A stretch of 38,894 nucleotides of DNA, from the NCBI GenBank assembly GCA_900319995.1, contig ONQO01000025.1, positions 1 through 38,894 of the forward strand. The letters run 5' to 3'. Shown here piece after piece: positions 33,275 to 38,894 of the stretch. Position 1 is the first letter of the stretch; the number at the start of each line of letters is the position of its first letter. The position numbers were made by a program, and so were the translations under genes. Below the pieces are notes generated by a model, which saw only the letters and a program-made list of their open reading frames with translations, did no database searches and had not been told where the DNA came from. Source of the stretch: an uncultured Bacteroidales bacterium. GTDB taxonomy: Bacteria > Bacteroidota > Bacteroidia > Bacteroidales > Paludibacteraceae.

Positions 33275-34060
33275 TTATCTGGAGAAATACCAGCGGTGGT
33301 CTTGGTAACCTTCGTCGTGTTGGGAGGGCTCGTATTTCTTAAAGTGCATCACGTGGTCGGTGAGTTCGACAGACATCCAGTAACTATCGGGAATCTCTTC
33401 CGGACGTGTTTCTTCATAGCCCCAAGCAATCTGTTTGGAACTTTCGCTGAAAGCCCACCAAAGAACTCTCGGTTTGGACTCCCACATAGCGTCCATGGTA
33501 TTGGTCTGAATGAGTTTGCCGTCTGCACGGAACTCCCAAGTCTCCACACCTGCGGTTGTACCGATGGTGTAGTCGGTGTACCATTTCTCCCAATCGTAAA
33601 CCCAATGATAGATTTCCGTGTAGTACCAATCCCATTTCCATTGACCGCAGATATTCTGCATGGATGGAGTCAGTTTCGCGCCTTCCATTTCGGGGATACG
33701 GGAGAGATAGAGTGTGCCAAATTGTGCCTGCAGTTCGGCGTAGTCTTTGGTTGCTTTGAGAATTTTCACTTCCCAGGGTTCCTCGGCATCGGGATGAATG
33801 GTCATAACGTCACCAGTGATGGCGTAAGTAGTAGTGTCATAGCCGTTGAGGATAACCTCTTTGTCGGTCTTGACGTCAATAAAGAAGTGCGGACCGTGAA
33901 CCGCAGTACCGTTCTCCAGGCAGGAGTCGATACGCCATTTGGTTCCGGCATAGTCTTTGGCATCATAATTGCCCGGACCACCGGGGTTGTTTTTGTCACA
34001 AGCCGTGAATGCAATTGCACTTGCTACAAGTGCGAAAGCAAAAAACAATGTCTTTTTCAT
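33275..34060 (-). CDS. Lipoprotein, paralog of the downstream gene
   Basis: 261 residues from ATG 34060. The leader 'MKKTLFFAFALVASAIAFTA' followed by Cys 21 is almost identical, at DNA level too, to that of the neighbour at 32380-33240. After a Gly/Pro/Asn linker come 'AGTKWRIDSCLENG' and 'NGYDTTTYAITGDVMTIHP', then a Trp-rich second half ('ICGQWKWDWYYTEIYHWVYD', 'WEFRADGKLIQTNTMD'). A lipocalin-like fold is inferred. The pair likely arose by duplication. The 34-nt gap to the neighbour suggests one transcript. Function unknown. Confidence 0.7.
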   Translation of the reverse strand: MKKTLFFAFALVASAIAFTACDKNNPGGPGNYDAKDYAGTKWRIDSCLENGTAVHGPHFFIDVKTDKEVILNGYDTTTYAITGDVMTIHPDAEEPWEVKILKATKDYAELQAQFGTLYLSRIPEMEGAKLTPSMQNICGQWKWDWYYTEIYHWVYDWEKWYTDYTIGTTAGVETWEFRADGKLIQTNTMDAMWESKPRVLWWAFSESSKQIAWGYEETRPEEIPDSYWMSVELTDHVMHFKKYEPSQHDEGYQDHRWYFSR

Positions 34061-34068
34061 ATTTCTTT

Positions 34069-34117
34069 CAATTATCAACTATCAATTGTCAATTATCAAC
34101 TATCACTTGTCAATTAT
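34069..34117. repeat. Seven-unit 7-bp tandem array ending at the stop of the LRR gene
   Basis: Units in order: CAATTAT, CAACTAT, CAATTGT, CAATTAT, CAACTAT, CACTTGT, CAATTAT; an eighth, CACTTCA, falls in the last codons of the LRR gene. There is also a 21-bp higher-order period (units 1-3 against 4-6). It fills the gap between the LRR gene and the lipoprotein gene. Confidence 0.85.
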
Positions 34118-36792
34118 CACTTCACTTCCGCTCCTTGCGCATTGAAGGTCTTGCCGTCACGAAGGATAAAGAACTGACCGTCCTTGATGAGTTTTTGACT
34201 CTTTGCTGTAGGCTCTTGGCAGATTTCGTCAAGCGCATCGGTTACGTCCACTTTCCAACTGATACCGTAAATCGAAACGGAACCGGTAGAACCACCTTCT
34301 TCATCCACTATCCAATCCGCTTTCGCGTGACGCGGCATATGCTTGGTCGGAGCGGCAAGCGGCGGTTCAGGAATGAATCCGTAGATATAGGCACGCGCAG
34401 CGGTTTCAAGGGTATAGGGAGCCTCTACAACACCTTTGACGAGTTGCTCAAAGTCTTGCAGGTCGCCATTAATGAGCACAGCGAGCTTATGGTCGCCTTC
34501 GGTCTTAACGGTGATAGAGATGGTACCTTGACCCGCCGGCAGTTCAACGATCATACCGCTGAAGTTATTGCGGATAATATCGCTGTTATCGGGGTTCGCG
34601 AGGATATTACTGAGCATCACTTCATCGACCACGGTATTGAGGACGATAGCTTGTTCGGTAGCGTCATAATGGTCACCGTTGAGGGTGTCACACGTAAAAT
34701 AGAGGTTGTCCACAATGGCATTGGTGAGGTCGGTTTCAGCCGGGAGGTTAGCTACAGAGATCGTTCCTTCTTCTGCGAGCGGCTGGATGTCAGTTACCTC
34801 TGCGGGTTTGGTCTCCGGTGTCATCTCGACAATGTTTTGGAAGCGGTTCCATTGCTCATCAGCGCGGTAGGCAGCGAGCGTACCGGCAGGGATATAGAGG
34901 GTAACTGTTTGGTAGGTGTTACCGTACCAGTTTTCGAACGCGTCTTGTTCGAGTACGCCGGCAGGATTCTCGATAAGCGAGGTGATGAGCGTAAGGTTCT
35001 CCAGATTCATGAAACCGTATTGGGATACATGTTTGAGGTTAGCCGGCAGAGTGATCGAACGGATACCATACAGTTCGTTAAACGACTCTTGCTCAATAGA
35101 ATCCACGGTAGCCGGAATAAAGGCACCGTCGGTTGCAGCTACGAGGGTGTTGTCGGCAGTACGGATGATGGCGTTGCAGTTGTCACGGCTGTCGAACACG
35201 GTGTTGGCAGGGTTGACGGTCAGTTTAGCGATATTGGTTCCTAACAAAGCCGATCCTTCAATCTCAATGACCCCTGCCGGAATCTCCAGTGAACGGAGCG
35301 GGCATCCACGGAACAGACGGTTGTTCAATACTTGCAACGATGCCGGTAGGTGGATTTCCGTCAAGGCTTCGCAACCCGCGAAAGCACCCGGACCGATATA
35401 TTCAACCTCATCGGGGATGATGATGGTGCGCAGTGCCGTACAACCGAAGAAAATACGGTCCTGAATAGCCGTGGTTCCTTTCGCAAATGTCACCTTGACG
35501 AGGTTCTCATTGTCTTGGAAAGCGGCATCGCTCTCTATCCAGTTCGAAGACGAAGCGGGGATAACGATCTCTTTGAGTCCCGTACGGGCAAAAGCGAGCC
35601 ATCCTACTTTCGTTACGCTGTTCGGAATGGTGAGATAGTGCAGTTTGTCCGTGTATTCGAACGCCTCCGTGCCAATGAACTTAACGGTATTGGGGATATG
35701 GAGATCCGTGAGGTTCGAAGCACCGCGGAAACAATAGTCGCCGATGGCCTCTACGCTGTATGTAAGCGGTTGATATACACCACTTTCCTGTCTGCCGGAA
35801 TAACGGTCTGTACGACCATCGTACCAATGGTAGAAGGTGACGGAATCGGGGATGTTGACAGAGGACTGTTTGTACGGGAACTCGGAACTCCACTGGCTGA
35901 CATAGGTGCCATCGGGGTTAAGGTACCATACCTGCGGAATCACAACAGCGAGGTATTTATGGTCGGGATTGTTTTGGTCCTGCCAAACCTGGTAGTACAG
36001 ACCATTCTGATAGAAATCAACGTAGTTGGAAGAAAACTGAATACCGTATTGCTTCATCTGATCCATCTCCTGGATGTTGAAACGTCCCCAGAACGTATGT
36101 GCCTGATAGGTGCTTTCAAGACCTTCGGGAACGTAGAGGTTGATCTGCGAAGCGTCCGGTTGAGGTCTGTCCTCGTCGAGGAAAGCGAAGGTGCGCGGAC
36201 CGGGTTCCAGCAAGGAAGCCGTATTGATCTGTACGGACTGCAAGTTGCGGCAGTAGGGACAGAACGCGAGGGGCAGTTCGGTCACTAATTCGCCAATAAC
36301 TACATTCTGCACTTCGCTCCAAGTATGGAAAGGCGGTACACCGCCGTTATCCGCCACATTACGACCGAGGTAGAGATAGGTGCAGGAATAAGGGGTAGCA
36401 CCGATGAACGAACTCTCGGACATAGCGATAGGTGTTGAACTGTCTTCGAACTTCACTTCTGCGATGTAGTCGGAGCCGATGGTAATAGCCGAGCCTATGT
36501 TTTCTACCGAACCCGGAATGGTTATACCGGTCAAGTTCGGGCAGTTCTTGAAGGCACTATCACCGATAGCGGTAATAGGATACTTAATCGGCTCCGCTTG
36601 ACTATCGGACCACTCGATATACTCCGGAATGATGAGACGGCCGGCATAGGTGCCATCTTCTTCTCCGTAGGTTACCGTGGCTGTGGCATTCTCCTCATCG
36701 AGGATGTACCAGATACCATCCACTTGTGTTTTTGCGTTTACGCTCATTACGCTAACGATGAGCGCGATGGCGAAAAATAGAATTTTCTTCAT
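34117..36792 (-). CDS. BspA-like leucine-rich repeat secreted protein
   Basis: 891 residues. A signal peptide ('ILFFAIALIVSVMSVNA') is followed by a small beta domain, then BspA/Treponema-type leucine-rich repeats: 'AIGDSAFKNCPNLTGITIPG' near 75-95, a longer run from about 350 ('LTDLHIPNTVKFIGTEAFEY', 'TIPNSVTKVGWLAFARTGLK') and more at 440-520 and 570-620. A non-repeat domain (about 660-860) follows. The end 'KLIKDGQFFILRDGKTFN' then 'AQGAEVK' is a short tail also present on the next gene upstream (36811-38223), probably a surface-sorting or anchoring signal. Such proteins bind host or matrix ligands; the target here is unknown. Confidence 0.85.
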   Translation of the reverse strand: MKKILFFAIALIVSVMSVNAKTQVDGIWYILDEENATATVTYGEEDGTYAGRLIIPEYIEWSDSQAEPIKYPITAIGDSAFKNCPNLTGITIPGSVENIGSAITIGSDYIAEVKFEDSSTPIAMSESSFIGATPYSCTYLYLGRNVADNGGVPPFHTWSEVQNVVIGELVTELPLAFCPYCRNLQSVQINTASLLEPGPRTFAFLDEDRPQPDASQINLYVPEGLESTYQAHTFWGRFNIQEMDQMKQYGIQFSSNYVDFYQNGLYYQVWQDQNNPDHKYLAVVIPQVWYLNPDGTYVSQWSSEFPYKQSSVNIPDSVTFYHWYDGRTDRYSGRQESGVYQPLTYSVEAIGDYCFRGASNLTDLHIPNTVKFIGTEAFEYTDKLHYLTIPNSVTKVGWLAFARTGLKEIVIPASSSNWIESDAAFQDNENLVKVTFAKGTTAIQDRIFFGCTALRTIIIPDEVEYIGPGAFAGCEALTEIHLPASLQVLNNRLFRGCPLRSLEIPAGVIEIEGSALLGTNIAKLTVNPANTVFDSRDNCNAIIRTADNTLVAATDGAFIPATVDSIEQESFNELYGIRSITLPANLKHVSQYGFMNLENLTLITSLIENPAGVLEQDAFENWYGNTYQTVTLYIPAGTLAAYRADEQWNRFQNIVEMTPETKPAEVTDIQPLAEEGTISVANLPAETDLTNAIVDNLYFTCDTLNGDHYDATEQAIVLNTVVDEVMLSNILANPDNSDIIRNNFSGMIVELPAGQGTISITVKTEGDHKLAVLINGDLQDFEQLVKGVVEAPYTLETAARAYIYGFIPEPPLAAPTKHMPRHAKADWIVDEEGGSTGSVSIYGISWKVDVTDALDEICQEPTAKSQKLIKDGQFFILRDGKTFNAQGAEVK

Positions 36793-36810
36793 AATATGTG
36801 TCAGTTTTGT

Positions 36811-38223
36811 TTATTTTATTTCTGTGCCGAGGGCATTGAAGGTGCGCCCGTTACGCTCAATGGTGAGAATGCCGTTATGGAGAACTTTTTTGTTGTGATC
36901 GTTTTCATCACAGGTGTTCTCAATGGCTAAATGCTCGTAAGCATACATAGCAGCGTCATAGGCGCTAATTATCGTTGCATAAATTGCATCATACTCCTCC
37001 TTCGTCAGGTTTTCATTCAATAAATCATCTAAAACAGGCAGAATCGCCGCCAAATAAGTAACTGCGATCTCTTCGACACCTTCTTGCATCAAATAGCAAT
37101 AGGTTTCATACGCATGGTAATATAAGTATACTTGATCCATAAGCTGCGTTAGTTTGGAGGTGAGCGAATCGACAACTTCTTGTGGTGCTACGGGATCATT
37201 CGCGATACTATCCGCCTCCTGAATGAGAGGCAAGAACCATTCCGCTGCGCTCATCAATATAGAGTCATTGTCGAATAGTTGTGCCAGTTCTAATATATCA
37301 TTGTAGAGGTAGTTCGCTTCCTCCACAACTTCTGCTAACTCTGACGTGTTGTTTGCCACCCTCGCAAGACGCACAGCTAAACCCTTATATTTCTCATCTA
37401 TTACCCACAGATTCTGTAATACCTGTCTGAAACAAATTATATATGCACTTTCATCACTGGCTCCAAGATCTATAGGAGTCCAGTATTCCCCATTCCTATA
37501 CTCGGGCCAACCATAAACATTGTAGTTAATAAAGGTCATATGAATAGATCCGTCTCCATCCCGATTACCTGCGAAAGGTAAGCAGATGGCACCATTAGCT
37601 TCCAGAACGCTCCATTCAGCTGCAGTAAATGTATTCTTAAAGTCTCCAACAATGTGCTGAAACGATTCGTATGTGCTGACGTAAACACTAATCCCTTCCG
37701 GTTGAACCCAGTTATCAGGAAGAACTATCAAAGCGGGTGTGCCGTCTATATATCCGGAACCTTTGCGAAGGCTGGCATTTTCTCGCTCAAAGAAGATATA
37801 ATACCACTCATCCTGCGTTAATGTTTTCCAAAAGTTTTCCGTATTTCCTCCATTAGAAATAGCATTGGAACCCCACTCGGTAAATGTGGAATAGTCGTTT
37901 ATATTTGTTGTTCTGAGCGTTGGATTGTTGCCTGTCCCCCATCCGAAGAGGTCTATCCAGCCGCTATAGTCATCCGAAATAAGGGCATTGTTACACTTTA
38001 CACCTCCAACGTAAACATTGCCTTCTACGGAATCACCTACAAAGTCATACTGATGTTCTGCAAAACGCCAAGTTTGTGTACTGGCTTGATACTGCAAGTT
38101 ACCTTGCGAGAAAATTACTTGATCACCATTCGCATTGATGGTAAACCGACCATTTAGTGCGCCCTCTATAGCGAAAAGCGACATACTTACGAGCAGTGAA
38201 CAAAGCAAAAATACCTTTTTCAT
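36811..38223 (-). CDS. FISUMP-like secreted protein with helical insert and C-terminal tail
   Basis: 470 residues from ATG 38223; the codon at 38250 lies in the promoter. A signal peptide ('VFLLCSLLVSMSLFA') precedes a domain (about 20-290) with 'VIFSQGNLQYQASTQTWRFA', 'SGWIDLFGWGTGNN' and 'GYIDGTPALIVLPDNW', which I recall as a large lineage-specific family of Bacteroidales and Fibrobacter-type paralogs. A roughly 150-residue acidic helical region (about 290-440, FIVAR-like) is inserted, followed by the tail 'KVLHNGILTIERNGRTFN' and 'ALGTEIK', matching that of the LRR protein. Surface or secreted location is likely; function unknown. Confidence 0.7.
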   Translation of the reverse strand: MKKVFLLCSLLVSMSLFAIEGALNGRFTINANGDQVIFSQGNLQYQASTQTWRFAEHQYDFVGDSVEGNVYVGGVKCNNALISDDYSGWIDLFGWGTGNNPTLRTTNINDYSTFTEWGSNAISNGGNTENFWKTLTQDEWYYIFFERENASLRKGSGYIDGTPALIVLPDNWVQPEGISVYVSTYESFQHIVGDFKNTFTAAEWSVLEANGAICLPFAGNRDGDGSIHMTFINYNVYGWPEYRNGEYWTPIDLGASDESAYIICFRQVLQNLWVIDEKYKGLAVRLARVANNTSELAEVVEEANYLYNDILELAQLFDNDSILMSAAEWFLPLIQEADSIANDPVAPQEVVDSLTSKLTQLMDQVYLYYHAYETYCYLMQEGVEEIAVTYLAAILPVLDDLLNENLTKEEYDAIYATIISAYDAAMYAYEHLAIENTCDENDHNKKVLHNGILTIERNGRTFNALGTEIK

Positions 38224-38249
38224 ATGCGTTATATTTTCAAAAGAGCGCA

Positions 38250-38257
38250 CAAAAGTA
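38250..38257 (-). promoter_or_regulatory. Probable -7 element for the 38223-32380 gene group
   Basis: Minus strand TACTTTTG (38257-38250), 27 nt before the ATG, preceded by the same A-run plus GCAG spacer seen at the tetR promoter. A -33 TTG at about 20 nt is not present; the nearest are 12 and 25 nt away, so the promoter may be weak or activator-dependent. Confidence 0.5.
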
Positions 38258-38279
38258 CTGCTTTTTTTCCAAACAGCAT

Positions 38280-38317
38280 TCTCAAATCGAACAATTCGAC
38301 TCTCAAATCGTACAAAT
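38280..38317. repeat. Two-copy 21-bp direct repeat upstream of the FISUMP-like gene
   Basis: TCTCAAATCG(A/T)ACAA-type sequence occurs at 38280-38294 and 38301-38315, 21 bp apart (two helical turns), just upstream of the -7 element. It could be a paired binding site for an activator, which would suit the missing -33 box. Confidence 0.5.
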
Positions 38318-38414
38318 TTTTATTTTGCAAGCTCAAAGTGCGTAAATTTTGACACTTTTGTGTAAAAATTGCCATTCCGCCTCATTTCAGCAGACATTTT
38401 TGCCTACACCAAAA

Positions 38415-38432
38415 GAGCGACCGCAGTCGCTC
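38415..38432 (-). terminator. Terminator of the small gene at 38437
   Basis: GAGCGAC (38415-38421), loop of four, GTCGCTC (38426-38432): a perfect 7-bp GC-rich stem, followed on the minus strand by TTTTGG. It begins five bases after the stop codon of the 126-residue gene. Confidence 0.8.
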
Positions 38433-38436
38433 AATT

Positions 38437-38817
38437 CTACTCCTTGTTCAATACCGCCCGGACAAAGTTGCCGAACTGCGCAATGATCCGTTTGCCCGTC
38501 ACAGGATCTCCATGACCATTCGCCTGCCTGAGCCACCGCTCCTGCAGTTCCGCATAACGAGGATGCTCCGGATTGTGCTCTATTCGCGACGCTTCCTGAC
38601 AAACCGCCTGCCATTTGCTGTTCTGCGCTGCTTCCGCGACTGTTCGCGGAGAGCGTTTGTAATCCCGCTTGTCTCGCGCAAATGCCTCTTTCGGACCGTA
38701 TTTAATAACTTTTCCGTTCGGTAAACGGAATTTCTTCTGTCGCATCGTTATGCGATCACTCTTACTCAATTTGCCGGTTAAATCATCAATGGCGGCTGAT
38801 GTTGTAAATGTTGCCAT
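38437..38817 (-). CDS. Small conserved-looking protein, unknown function
   Basis: 126 residues, cytoplasmic, basic, without signal or membrane segment. Features are 'AAIDDLTGKLSKSDRITMRQ', 'FRLPNGKVIKYGPKEAFARD' and a helical second half ending 'GKRIIAQFGNFVRAVLNKE'. The N-terminal layout recalls small repeated Bacteroidales proteins, but I cannot name a family. A purine-rich stretch (AAAGAAAGGAAAAGAAAAATG) leads into the start and a strong hairpin follows the stop, so it appears to be a real single-gene unit. Its promoter may lie in the last 77 bases or outside the window; none was recognised. Confidence 0.65.
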   Translation of the reverse strand: MATFTTSAAIDDLTGKLSKSDRITMRQKKFRLPNGKVIKYGPKEAFARDKRDYKRSPRTVAEAAQNSKWQAVCQEASRIEHNPEHPRYAELQERWLRQANGHGDPVTGKRIIAQFGNFVRAVLNKE

Positions 38818-38894
38818 TTTTCTTTTCCTTTCTTTATGTTAAATTGTTGATAATTGTATTTAATTGATGACCATAAAAATCATCGTGCATTTTG

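Noticed and set aside
34009-36288. Two long plus-strand frames (34009-35244 and 35350-36288)
   Set aside because: Both are antisense to the BspA-like gene, which has clear leucine-rich repeats and a signal peptide.
38387-38614. 75-codon frame on the minus strand
   Set aside because: It overlaps the 126-codon gene in another frame and runs through the terminator hairpin; the 126-codon frame has the better start and a stop placed just before the hairpin.

Overview
The window reads as chromosome from an uncultured-type, gut-like member of the Bacteroidales (Bacteroidota). Supporting signs are promoters of the Bacteroidota form (TTG, about 20 nt, then TAnnTTTG), absence of clear Shine-Dalgarno sequences, DUF4254 and DUF4924 proteins, a C-terminal tail resembling a type IX secretion (T9SS) sorting domain, a BspA-type leucine-rich repeat protein, and a secreted 'FISUMP-like' paralog. 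All functional names come from motif reading; no database search was run.

Layout. 1-6516 (+): the end of a Kelch-like gene, then six cell-envelope genes that all overlap by 1-7 nt: Wzi-like, DUF4254, family 9 glycosyltransferase, LPS kinase, CDP-glycerol glycerophosphotransferase-like, and O-antigen ligase/polymerase. They look like one translationally coupled LPS/surface-glycan operon. 6511-13400 (-): grpE-dnaJ followed closely by two outer-membrane beta-barrel genes and an LTA-synthase-like sulfatase, which meets the first operon with overlapping stop codons. 13401-13759: intergenic region with a long degenerate 11-bp tandem array. 13760-18841 (-): TPM-domain protein, lemA, a beta-helix gene lacking a start codon, a GldA-like ABC ATPase, ruvB. 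18992-25486 (-): tetR-tolC-adaptor-RND pump-PII-like protein, an efflux operon with its own promoter and terminator. 25696-28680 (-): tRNA-Gln, L25/Ctc, pth, S4 RNA-binding protein, DUF4924, nth. 28824-31423 (-): putative secreted HExxH metallopeptidase with a T9SS-like tail, and tyrS. 31545-32258 (+): aqpZ, divergent from tyrS. 32380-38223 (-): two paralogous lipoproteins, the BspA-like protein and the FISUMP-like protein. 38437-38817 (-): a small unknown protein.

The strongest signal not explained by ordinary gene content is a set of short degenerate tandem arrays with 11-bp or 7-bp unit length. They occur between genes (13531-13717, 25654-25696, 34069-34117), inside a coding sequence as an in-frame insertion (14941-14982), and inside a signal-peptide coding region (10705-10739). 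Other points of interest are the PII-like protein coupled to the RND pump, the glycerophosphate-type enzymes in an LPS operon, the start-less beta-helix gene, and nested inverted repeats between the L25 gene and pth.
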